Assembly (NCBI GenBank): GCA_964627445.1
Contig: CAZVJF010000012.1
Span: 1 to 64,000 of the forward strand
Length of the DNA: 64,000 nucleotides
Direction of reading: 5' to 3'
Origin: Luteibaculum sp964627445
GTDB taxonomy: Bacteria; Bacteroidota; Bacteroidia; Flavobacteriales_D; Luteibaculaceae
Shown here: positions 25,784 to 32,911 of the stretch, one piece after another
Layout of the letters: each line of letters starts with the position of its first letter
How positions within the stretch are numbered: position 1 is the stretch's first letter
Notes under the pieces: generated by a model
Database searches by the model: none
Told to the model about the DNA's origin: nothing
What the model saw: only the letters and a program-made list of their open reading frames with translations
Position numbers and translations under genes: made by a program

Positions 25784-25981
25784 TAGCGGGAAACCAAAAA
25801 ATTATCGAGTAACGCGAAGCGATGTCCCCCTTGTTCTTCAACAAGATATTAAACCCCTCTAGCTACCTTTTTGAAAGATAATATCAATCAGAGCCCCTTA
25901 AAACACCAAATGCAGCCTATTTTGTGCTACATTACTGGTTTTTGCGAGGACTCCCGTTGGCGGTAATTAAAAATAGATAAG

Positions 25982-26425
25982 ATGAAATTTCAAAAGATAA
26001 CTCCATATCTGTGGTTTGAGAATCAAGCTAAGGAAGCCGCAGAATTCTATTGCTCCATATTTGATAATTCAGAAATTACTTCAGACGGTGGTATGATTGT
26101 AGATTTCACTTTAGATGGAACAAATTTTATCGCTCTTAATGGTGGACCACAATTCAAATTTAATGAAGCTGTATCCTTCTACGTGCTTTGTGAAAATCAA
26201 GAAGAAATTGATAGAATTTGGAACAAGTTAACCTCTGACGGTGGCAGCGAAGGAAGGTGCAGTTGGTGCAAGGACAAGTTTGGAGTTTCTTGGCAGATTG
26301 TCCCAAAGAGATTTATTGAGATGATGAAAACCGGAACGCCCGAACAAACTCAAAGGGTAATGGGAGCTATGATGGATATGAGTAAGATGATTATTCGGGA
26401 CTTCGAAACGGCATTTAAAGAATAA
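25982..26425 (+). CDS. VOC-superfamily (PhnB/glyoxalase-like) protein
   Basis: The 147-residue protein starts KITPYLWFENQAKEAAEFY and has GTNFIALNGGP, EAVSFYVLCENQEEID, and WCKDKFGVSWQIVPKR: the pattern of the PhnB-like '3-demethylubiquinone-9 3-methyltransferase' domain, a glyoxalase/VOC fold. The actual substrate of this family is mostly unknown. It is the first gene of cassette 4, followed after 14 bp by the DUF1801 gene. Such small VOC proteins are often carried on mobile units. Confidence 0.78.
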   Translation: MKFQKITPYLWFENQAKEAAEFYCSIFDNSEITSDGGMIVDFTLDGTNFIALNGGPQFKFNEAVSFYVLCENQEEIDRIWNKLTSDGGSEGRCSWCKDKFGVSWQIVPKRFIEMMKTGTPEQTQRVMGAMMDMSKMIIRDFETAFKE

Positions 26426-26439
26426 TAGTACACTCATTA

Positions 26440-26841
26440 ATGGAAAAACAACGAAAACCACTTTCAACCAAGAAGCCACCAATTCCCTCGAATGACTATA
26501 AAGTTATTGAAGATTGGATGGCTCAGAGAATTATGCCAGGGATTCAACCGATGATTAAAAAGATTGACAGTCTTATTCATAATTCAATTTCAGATCTCAA
26601 CTATGCTATAAAGTGGGGAAATGCGTATTATGGAACAGATGAATTGGGATGGCTAATTGAGTTAGCAGCTTATGATGTTTCTGCTAACATTGTTTTCCTT
26701 AAGGGTGCAGATTTTGTTTCTAAACCACCATTAGGGTCTGGAGAATCTAGATATATTAAGTTAAGGTCGCTCGAAGAGTTAAATGATGAAAAGTTAACTG
26801 ATTATATCAAACAAGCTGGAACTTTAAATGGATGGATATAA
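26440..26841 (+). CDS. DUF1801-domain protein
   Basis: The 133-residue protein has the DUF1801 pattern: VIEDWMAQRIMPGIQPMIKKID, then NYAIKWGNAYYG, IELAAYDVSANIVFLKGADF and SRYIKLRSLEELNDEKL. The fold is small alpha/beta and the function is unknown. It probably shares a transcript with the VOC gene, and both are in cassette 4, whose end TACCGCCAA lies 9 bp after the stop. Confidence 0.78.
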   Translation: MEKQRKPLSTKKPPIPSNDYKVIEDWMAQRIMPGIQPMIKKIDSLIHNSISDLNYAIKWGNAYYGTDELGWLIELAAYDVSANIVFLKGADFVSKPPLGSGESRYIKLRSLEELNDEKLTDYIKQAGTLNGWI

Positions 26842-26849
26842 ATAAGAAA

Positions 26850-26910
26850 TACCGCCAATAACTAAGCATTCGTGCGGTCTGTAAGACCCAGCATGAATGC
26901 AGTGTTGAAC
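26850..26910 (+). repeat. attC-like site at the end of cassette 4
   Basis: TACCGCCAA (26850-26858) is the reverse complement of TTGGCGGTA in the cassette start at 25956-25965. The inner stem is GCATTCGTGC (26866-26875) against GCATGAATGC (26891-26900), 9 of 10 pairing, with a nested GGTCT-GTA-AGACC hairpin. R' is GTTGAAC (26904-26910), a perfect match to the integron core GTTRRRY. Confidence 0.65.
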
Positions 26911-27113
26911 GAACCGGCAGCGCGAAGCAGTGCAATGGGGAAACGGTTACTTTGAGATGGTTTTTTTCTGCTGTATACCTTTTGAGGCTATTGTGAACAT
27001 GGCCTTAGCGCAGGATTGCAAATCCTGCGTAGCGGGTAATATCAATCAACGCCTCTCAAAACACCAAATACAGCCTATTTCGTGCTACATTACTGGTTTT
27101 TGCGGGGACTCCC
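26911..27113. other. Gene-less unit, probably a decayed cassette
   Basis: After the GTTGAAC core no gene is found before the next cassette start at 27114, and no R'' complementary to GTTGAACGAAC is visible. The right part (27009-27113) repeats the junction block seen at 25763-25966: the CGCAGGATT hairpin and the ~88-bp repeat. This may be a cassette whose gene was lost by deletion. Confidence 0.4.
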
Positions 27114-27124
27114 GTTGTGGGTAA
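27037..27124 (+). repeat. Direct repeat copy (partner at 25879-25966)
   Basis: About 88 bp are repeated with no gap and about ten differences (TAATATCAATCA ... ACACCAAAT.CAGCCTATTT ... TACTGGTTTTTGCG.GGACTCCCGTTG). Both copies end at a cassette start (GTTGGCGG and GTTGTGGG), that is, they form the outer half of a cassette junction. Confidence 0.75.
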
Positions 27125-27807
27125 TGCGAATAAACGTGAATCTCAAACACTTAATATTTTTATTTAGCGTATTGCTTTGTGGTTGCAATTCAATAAAAGA
27201 TAATGCTACCGTAGGCCCATATTCAGATTCGGAATCAGATTATTTCAATCGAACAATTGTAAGCCATGCGTATGTAAAAAAAGCAGCCGAAGAACTTCAG
27301 CTAAAAGAACCAGATGGTATTAAAACAAGATCTATAATAAGGTTTTGGTTCAAAAACGAAAGCACAAATGGTGGGCAAGTAATCGCGATAATAGAATATC
27401 AAAACAAGCAACGAAAATGTCTTGATTATTCTTTCGTTGAAACTGGTTTTGCGAATGGTAAGGAGAAAAACTTGATTGAGACAGTAACCGCTTTCAAAGT
27501 AGATACTTTTTGGGTAAAGAAAAAATCTCCAAAATCAGGATGGGACAGCTTCTTAGCAGCAATCGAAAAGGAAAGTATTTATAACCTACCATCTCAGTCA
27601 GAACAAATAACCCAAGAAAATAATGTAGAAGACGGCTATACCTATATGGTTCAAATTCTGAGAACCAACGAAGAAAAATTTTATTGGTTTAACTGTCCTG
27701 ATTTGTGTTCTGAAAATCATCAAGTGTGTAAAAACTATGAGAGAATTTTACATCTGTTTAACAGTGAATTTGACCTAAATACGTTTTCAGATCTAAACTG
27801 CAGATAA
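27124..27807 (+). CDS. Exported lipoprotein of unknown function (cassette 5)
   Basis: The open frame runs upstream into the repeated junction, but the ATG at 27124 gives a proper lipoprotein signal: MRINVNLKHLIFLFSVLLCGC, with lipobox LCGC. The 227-residue product has no family that I recognise. It shows a strand-rich middle (QVIAIIEYQNKQRKCLDYSF) and a Cys pair near the end (FNCPDLCSENHQVC). It is the only gene of the unit bounded by GTTGTGGGTA (27114-27123) and TACCCACAAC (27823-27832), so the ATG lies immediately after the cassette start and must rely on outside transcription or a promoter in the junction. Confidence 0.65.
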   Translation: MRINVNLKHLIFLFSVLLCGCNSIKDNATVGPYSDSESDYFNRTIVSHAYVKKAAEELQLKEPDGIKTRSIIRFWFKNESTNGGQVIAIIEYQNKQRKCLDYSFVETGFANGKEKNLIETVTAFKVDTFWVKKKSPKSGWDSFLAAIEKESIYNLPSQSEQITQENNVEDGYTYMVQILRTNEEKFYWFNCPDLCSENHQVCKNYERILHLFNSEFDLNTFSDLNCR

Positions 27808-27822
27808 AAGTAAATATGCACA

Positions 27823-27911
27823 TACCCACAACAATGATCTGAGCTGAAATCCAAGCTTCTGTATCCATCGCAACCGCACAATAACAGGCTGTGCTTTAGT
27901 TCAGCCCATTT
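27823..27911 (+). repeat. Terminal attC-like site, right edge of the cassette array
   Basis: TACCCACAAC (27823-27832) is the exact reverse complement of the start of cassette 5. AATGATCTGAGCTGAA (27833-27848) can pair imperfectly with TTTAGTTCAGCCCATT (27895-27910), which gives an attC-like stem without any IS insertion. The expected R' core after it is degenerate (TTGCC). Core genes begin at once after this site. Confidence 0.55.
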
Positions 27912-27914
27912 TGC

Positions 27915-28814
27915 CTAAGACCCCTCCCCTTCGGCAGCTTCCTGCTGGGCTTTGATGTCGGCTTTTACCTTATCATTGAGGGCGGCCAAAAGCTGGTCGG
28001 CAATTTTGTGGTAGTAGCGCTTGCTTTTGTAGCGGTTTACCCACTGGATGCCCTTGATGGCATTGGTTAAAAAGACTTCATCGGCACGCATCAGCCGCTG
28101 GTGGGTAAGTCCACACTCAAACACCTTAAAGCCCAGGTCTATGGCCAGATTTATCACATGCATGCGCATGGTGCCCGCTACGCAGCCTTCGGTAAGTGCG
28201 GGGGTGTAAATAACATCGCCACACACCACAAAAATGTTGCTGGAAGTACTCTCAATCACATGGTCCTTTTCGTTGAGAATAAGGGCCTCGTTTAAGTTGC
28301 GCTGCTTGGCATAATATCCTGCCAAAACATACAATTGCGAGTTAACCAGCTTTAGGTTGGACAGTTTATTTACCTGCTTTTTCAGCTCACTATAGGTATC
28401 TACGGCCAAGCCGTGCGTATTGAGCTCGTAGCCATCAGAAGAAGCGTTGGTAACGCTTAGCAAATAGCCCAGTTGGTTGTCCTCGGGCGTGTACAATCCA
28501 CCCGGGCTTCTAAACACCGTAAGGCGCACGCGAGCATCGCGGTAAATGCCATTTTTTTCAATAAGCTGTTGGATGTGCTGCGCTATGCGCTCTTCGCTAA
28601 AGTATGGCGACTGCTCTATGCCCAATTGCTGCAAGCCAAAGCTTAGGCGATTAAAATGGTAGCCCAAATCCCATACGGCTTTATCTACCACGCGCAGCGT
28701 TTCAAAAACGCCATCGCCATATAAAAAAGCGCGATTGTCTGCTTTTAAAATGGCATTGGTGGCAGGCAGGTAATTGCCGTTGTAAACTACGTACTGTTCG
28801 TGGGGTTTATCCAT
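27915..28814 (-). CDS. Class IV aminotransferase / aminodeoxychorismate lyase-like (PabC/IlvE family)
   Basis: The product from the ATG at 28814 has 299 residues; an upstream extension exists but lacks family similarity and would overlap the upstream gene more. The PLP class IV fold is clear: AFLYGDGVFETLRV, then NKLSNLKLVNSQLYVLA with the PLP lysine, EALILNEKDHVIESTSSNIFVV, and the PLP-phosphate site TEGCVAGTMR. The family includes 4-amino-4-deoxychorismate lyase (folate), branched-chain aminotransferase and D-amino acid transaminase; PabC is the best guess. The ATG overlaps the upstream stop (ATGGATAA), so translation is probably coupled. Confidence 0.75.
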   Translation of the reverse strand: MDKPHEQYVVYNGNYLPATNAILKADNRAFLYGDGVFETLRVVDKAVWDLGYHFNRLSFGLQQLGIEQSPYFSEERIAQHIQQLIEKNGIYRDARVRLTVFRSPGGLYTPEDNQLGYLLSVTNASSDGYELNTHGLAVDTYSELKKQVNKLSNLKLVNSQLYVLAGYYAKQRNLNEALILNEKDHVIESTSSNIFVVCGDVIYTPALTEGCVAGTMRMHVINLAIDLGFKVFECGLTHQRLMRADEVFLTNAIKGIQWVNRYKSKRYYHKIADQLLAALNDKVKADIKAQQEAAEGEGS

Positions 28815-29301
28815 GCAAAATGGGCCTTGTATTGTGCACAAAGTTAGTGTTTGCAACTATCTGCAAGGTATGGAAGCCCAGTTTTTGTGCAGGAAGTACA
28901 TCGCGCTCTTTGTCGCCTATCATCCAACTGTGGGCCACATCGATGTTAAAACGAGCAATGAGCCGCTCGTACAACAAGGGTAACGGCTTGCGACACAAAC
29001 ACTTGCCCATGCTGGGATGGTGCGGGCAGTATAAAATTTCATCGAGGTGAATGTGATGCGCTTTGGCCTGCTCCCAAATTTTTTGGTGCAGCACCGCTAC
29101 GTGGTCGTGCGTGTAAAAACCTTGAGCAATGCCACTTTGGTTGGTAATAATGGCGAAGCGGTAGCCTTTTTGCTGCAGCAGGTGCAAGCCTTGCCAAAAG
29201 CCATCCACCCAAACAAAGTCTTCGGGCATAAAGGTGTGTTTGCCACGCTCTTGGTTAATTACGCCATCGCGATCGAGCAGTATGTAGGCTTGTTTTTCCA
29301 T
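28807..29301 (-). CDS. HAD-family phosphatase, GmhB-like (heptose-bisphosphate phosphatase)
   Basis: The 164-residue protein starts MEKQAYILLDRDGVIN, with the HAD motif I nucleophile Asp in DRDG. It has ITNQSG (motif II), a zinc loop CPHHPSMGKCLCRKP typical of GmhB and histidinol-phosphatase-like HADs, and motif III/IV GDKERD. It would remove a phosphate from a heptose 1,7-bisphosphate for LPS core synthesis, or from a similar sugar phosphate. The ATG at 29301 has a perfect GGAGG 5 bp upstream, unusual in this genome, and is preferred over a TTG four codons earlier. Confidence 0.78.
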   Translation of the reverse strand: MEKQAYILLDRDGVINQERGKHTFMPEDFVWVDGFWQGLHLLQQKGYRFAIITNQSGIAQGFYTHDHVAVLHQKIWEQAKAHHIHLDEILYCPHHPSMGKCLCRKPLPLLYERLIARFNIDVAHSWMIGDKERDVLPAQKLGFHTLQIVANTNFVHNTRPILHG

Positions 29302-29302
29302 G

Positions 29303-29923
29303 CTATCCTCCAAAATAGCCCAAAACGCTATCCATGAAATTCTTTACAATGTCAAAATCCATAAAACCGGTAAACAAAATACCAAAAACGGCCCCGTAAA
29401 AGTGGGCATCGTGCGCTATGCGCCCGCCCTCCTTTTTGTCCATGTAATACTCGTAAAACAAGTAGGCCCCTCCAAAAATAAAGGCTGGAATGGGTATGGG
29501 AATAAAAAAGAGGTAAATGCTTTGCAAGGGCTGCATTAGCACAAAGGCAAACAGCACGGCACTAACCACACCACTGGCTCCTACGGCATGGTACCCGGGG
29601 TTGTCTTTGTACTTGGCGTAGGATTTTAGGGAGGAAAAAACGGCAGCTCCCGCCATCATAATCCCAAAAAGAACCGCTCCCAATATATCCCCCTTAATGC
29701 TTTGGTAGGCCATTTGCACGAAGCGACCAAAGTTGTAGAATACAAAGAGGTTTACCAACAAGTGCATCCAATTGCTGTGCACAAAAACGTGCGTTACAAA
29801 GCGATACCACTGACCCTGGTGCTGCACGCTATGAGGCGAAAAACTCAGCTGCTGCAAAACCTGCGGATTCTTAAAGCAGTAGAATGAAACCCCAAAAATT
29901 GCGGCCAAAAGGATGTAAAGCAT
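29303..29923 (-). CDS. Rhomboid-family intramembrane serine protease
   Basis: From the ATG at 29923 the 206-residue protein has about six membrane segments. It shows the rhomboid features: WYRFVTHVFVHSNWMHLLVN (the L1 loop and histidine-bearing TM2), catalytic Ser in GASGVVSAVLF and catalytic His in AHDAHFYGAVFG. It cleaves membrane proteins within the bilayer; the substrate is unknown. The open frame extends 45 codons upstream, but that part is not membrane-like. The stop is 2 bp from the GmhB-like start, so the genes are probably one operon with pabC. Confidence 0.85.
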   Translation of the reverse strand: MLYILLAAIFGVSFYCFKNPQVLQQLSFSPHSVQHQGQWYRFVTHVFVHSNWMHLLVNLFVFYNFGRFVQMAYQSIKGDILGAVLFGIMMAGAAVFSSLKSYAKYKDNPGYHAVGASGVVSAVLFAFVLMQPLQSIYLFFIPIPIPAFIFGGAYLFYEYYMDKKEGGRIAHDAHFYGAVFGILFTGFMDFDIVKNFMDSVLGYFGG

Positions 29924-30006
29924 AAGTACAGTTTGCAGGCAAAGAAACACGCTTTCTTTGAGAGTTAGGTCCTCCCCTTGCCCGGGCAAACAAAGTACTT
30001 GGATGG

Positions 30007-30588
30007 ATGCTAAAAAATAAGCTTCTTGTGGCCATGAAAACCAGGGCATCCTCCACAAAAAACCACGTTTTTATTGCTACCAGCATAGATGGATACATTG
30101 CCGATACTCAGGGCAGCATAGATTGGTTGCACAGCGTGCCCAATCCTACCGGCAACGACATGGGCTACAGCCAATTCATCAGCACCATGGACGCCTTGGT
30201 AATGGGCCGCAACACCTTTGAAGTAGTGCATAGCTTTCCTGGCGAATGGCCCTATACCCTTCCCGTATTTGTATGCAGTAAAAGCCTAGAAACTATTCCT
30301 GAGGAACTCAAGGGTAAGGTATTTCGGGTGGAAGGCAGTGTTGCGGAAGTAACAGCGACTGTAAACCAAAAAGGTTACCAAAACCTCTATATCGATGGCG
30401 CACAGGTGATACAGCAATTCCTGGCAGCCGATGCCATAGATGAAATCACGCAAACCATAATACCCGTGGTGCTGGGAAGCGGCATTCCGTTGTTTGGTGC
30501 TACACCCAAGACCCTATCCTTCCAATGTGTAAAATCAGAGCGTTTTTTAGACTGCGTAGTGCAAAATACCTACTTGCGTAATCGCTAA
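30007..30588 (+). CDS. Dihydrofolate reductase-family protein (RibD C-terminal type)
   Basis: The 193-residue protein has HVFIATSIDGYIAD, GSIDWL, DALVMGRNTFEVV, and NLYIDGAQVIQQFLAA, then DEITQTIIPVVLGSGIPLFG. This is the RibD_C/DHFR-like fold (YwjB/YyaP type) rather than the classic folate-cycle FolA. An NADPH-dependent reductase activity is expected; the substrate is unknown. ATG codons at 30007 and 30034 are both possible starts; the conserved part begins after the second. It diverges from the rhomboid gene. Confidence 0.82.
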   Translation: MLKNKLLVAMKTRASSTKNHVFIATSIDGYIADTQGSIDWLHSVPNPTGNDMGYSQFISTMDALVMGRNTFEVVHSFPGEWPYTLPVFVCSKSLETIPEELKGKVFRVEGSVAEVTATVNQKGYQNLYIDGAQVIQQFLAADAIDEITQTIIPVVLGSGIPLFGATPKTLSFQCVKSERFLDCVVQNTYLRNR

Positions 30589-30591
30589 TAA

Positions 30592-32826
30592 CTATTCCTC
30601 TAGACTCTTGTAAAACGCGGCTACCAGACGTATTTCTCCATAGGTGTATTTGCCTTCCAAACGTGCATGCACGGGTTTTAGGCCTTCATCGCCTTTTTCC
30701 ATGGCATTGCTTATTTCTGCAACCGCCTCTTTGTTCATAAACTGGGTTATGGTGAGCCGCTTTTCGCCTACCAGCGTAGCCACATGGCCCCAAATGGTAC
30801 TCTCTGCCAAATTGCGCTCTTGCGCCACCTCGCTTACGCTTTTACCCGAATCCAGAAGCTCAAAAGTGGTATCGTACGTAGCACCCTTTTTAGGTTTGCT
30901 TCCTCCCGACTTTCTTTTCCTGCCTGTTTTTGTGCTAGCCGTGGTTTTGGGCATGCTGGCTCCCAAAGTTTCTATTTGTTCATGGCGGTCTTTTTGAAGC
31001 GCTTCGGTGCGCTCTGCATCGGGTTGCAAATCGTTGTTGCTGAGCAACTGCTCTACCAAAACCGGGGCTTGCACGGCTTTCTCCAGCGCTTGAAATACCA
31101 ATTGATCTATTTCATCAATGCCTCGCAAATAGGTTTTGGTTTTGGCAAACTGCTGTACGGTAGCCATGTGCTGCAACACCTCAAACATCAAGTCGCGCAA
31201 CTTCTGCTTAAAATATCCGCTGGCATCGCCAACGCGCTGTAGCAGGGTTTCATTCGGCTGTTGGATTAAGGTATTTAGTTGCGCATAAAATTTACGGGCA
31301 ATGGTTTGCTGGGCATCCACCCGAGATTTAAACTCGGCTAAAAACTGGTTTAGGTGGTCGTCCTCAAACTCGGTTTGGGCCGCCTTAGACTTTTGGAAAT
31401 AGGCTATTTGGCGGGATATGGCCTCCAGCGAAAAACTTTGGTGTAGCAGCTTGACCAGGTAATCGCGTTGGGCTTCCTGCAGTTGCTTTTCCAATGCATC
31501 GGCTTCGGCTTGGGCTTTGCTAAATGCCACGGCTTCGCTGTTGTTGCTTACCAATTCTGCACTGAGCTTGCTGCGGAGCATGAGCCCATCTAGGGAGCGC
31601 AAACGCGATAGCGCCACATACACCTGACCTGGAGCAAAGGCCTGCCCCAAATCTACAATGGCTTTATCGAAGGTTAAACCCTGGCTTTTGTGTACCGTTA
31701 TGGCCCACGCCAGTCGTATGGGGTATTGCGTAAAGGTGCCAATGACCTCCTCTTCCTGGTCTTTGGTATCGGAGTTGATCGTATAGCGCTTGTTTTTCCA
31801 CTCTTCTTCGCGCAACTCAAACAACTCCTCGGTATCGGGAAACTGCACGGTAATGCTATCCGATTGTAGTTCGGTTACCGTGGCCAATTTGCCATTAAAA
31901 TACGCCTGCTCCTGGGTATCGTTTTTAATAAACATGATTTGCGCCCCTTCTTTGAGTACAATTTCGGGTGCGGCTGGATACATGGAAGCTGGAAAATCGC
32001 CACGAATGCGTGCCTCATAGCGGTAGCTTTTTCCTGGCAGTTGCGTCAATGCCTGCTCGTTGATTTCTCGAGCAATGCGGTTGTGCGTGGTTAGCGTAAT
32101 GGCCTCCTGCTTGTTGGCTTCTGCCTCGCTCAGATACCGTTGGTTTAGGGTGGATAAATCGGCCGCCTCCACCGTATTGTTTCTAAAATTATTGAGGATG
32201 CGGATAAAGGTATCGTCCTGCTGGCGGAAGATTTTGGTGAGTTCTACCGTAACCATAGGCGCTTGTTGAAAGGCTTTGGCATGGTAGAAAAACATGCTGG
32301 AATAGTGCAATCTAAGGTGGGGCCACTCCGCATCCTTTACGATGGGCGAAAGTTGAAATAAATCGCCTATCATAAGCAATTGCACACCCCCAAAGCTTTC
32401 ACTAAAATTTCCGCGTGCCGCTTTTAGGCGGTAGTCGATGGCGTCCAAAACATCGGCTCGCAACATAGAGACTTCGTCTATGACCAGCAAATCGATATTG
32501 CGCAGCACTTGTTTACGTACAGCGTTTAGAGGGTGCTTGCGCGCTAGAGTATGTTGCGTAAAAAAGGCGGTAGACCCAGCACTTACCGGAGCCGGATCTT
32601 GCGTTGGCAAAAAAGTACCAATGGGTAACAAAAACTGCGAGTGTATGGTAACGCCCTGGGCATTTAGCGCAGCAATACCGGTAGGTGCCACTACGGCAAA
32701 ATTCTTGTGCGTATGCTCGCGCAGCTGGTGTAAAAAGGTGGTTTTTCCCGTTCCGGCTTTTCCGGTAAGAAAAACGTGCCGCTGGGTACTATTGACAAAC
32801 TTTTTTGCAAGTGCTGTGGCTTCCAT
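30592..32826 (-). CDS. PIF1-like ATP-dependent DNA helicase with C-terminal RecQ-type HTH
   Basis: The 744-residue SF1B helicase has Walker A LTGKAGTGKTTFL (about 20-32), APTGIAALNA (motif Ia), VIDEVSMLRADVLD (Walker B), GDLFQLSPI (motif III), LAWAITVHKSQGLTFDKAIVDLG (motif V region, split here as AITVHKSQGLTF) and YVALSRLRSLDGL (motif VI). A helical region (about 440-620) and a Lys-rich linker are followed by a C-terminal HTH_40-like domain (TTFELLDSGKSVSEVAQERN, STIWGHV). Such proteins unwind DNA, including stalled or structured forks. It is convergent with the DHFR-like gene, 3 bp between stops. Confidence 0.88.
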   Translation of the reverse strand: MEATALAKKFVNSTQRHVFLTGKAGTGKTTFLHQLREHTHKNFAVVAPTGIAALNAQGVTIHSQFLLPIGTFLPTQDPAPVSAGSTAFFTQHTLARKHPLNAVRKQVLRNIDLLVIDEVSMLRADVLDAIDYRLKAARGNFSESFGGVQLLMIGDLFQLSPIVKDAEWPHLRLHYSSMFFYHAKAFQQAPMVTVELTKIFRQQDDTFIRILNNFRNNTVEAADLSTLNQRYLSEAEANKQEAITLTTHNRIAREINEQALTQLPGKSYRYEARIRGDFPASMYPAAPEIVLKEGAQIMFIKNDTQEQAYFNGKLATVTELQSDSITVQFPDTEELFELREEEWKNKRYTINSDTKDQEEEVIGTFTQYPIRLAWAITVHKSQGLTFDKAIVDLGQAFAPGQVYVALSRLRSLDGLMLRSKLSAELVSNNSEAVAFSKAQAEADALEKQLQEAQRDYLVKLLHQSFSLEAISRQIAYFQKSKAAQTEFEDDHLNQFLAEFKSRVDAQQTIARKFYAQLNTLIQQPNETLLQRVGDASGYFKQKLRDLMFEVLQHMATVQQFAKTKTYLRGIDEIDQLVFQALEKAVQAPVLVEQLLSNNDLQPDAERTEALQKDRHEQIETLGASMPKTTASTKTGRKRKSGGSKPKKGATYDTTFELLDSGKSVSEVAQERNLAESTIWGHVATLVGEKRLTITQFMNKEAVAEISNAMEKGDEGLKPVHARLEGKYTYGEIRLVAAFYKSLEE

Positions 32827-32911
32827 AGGCGAGTAATTATGTACTTAACATGGAAAGATATTTAAAAATATCCTTCGTTAGGCAGGAAGACCGCCTTGAG
32901 AAGATCCAGTC

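Larger units (their letters stand above)
25551..25965. repeat. Cassette 3/4 junction with IS110 relic
   Basis: TAAACACAAC (25551-25560) ends cassette 3 and is the exact reverse complement of its start at 24749-24758. GTTGGCGGTA (25956-25965) starts cassette 4. Between them are AATGATCTGAGCT (25561), an IS110 relic (25598-25725, minus), a perfect hairpin CGCAGGATT-GCA-AATCCTGCG (25763-25783) and an ~88-bp segment (25879-25966) repeated at 27037-27124. No gene is present. Confidence 0.62.
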
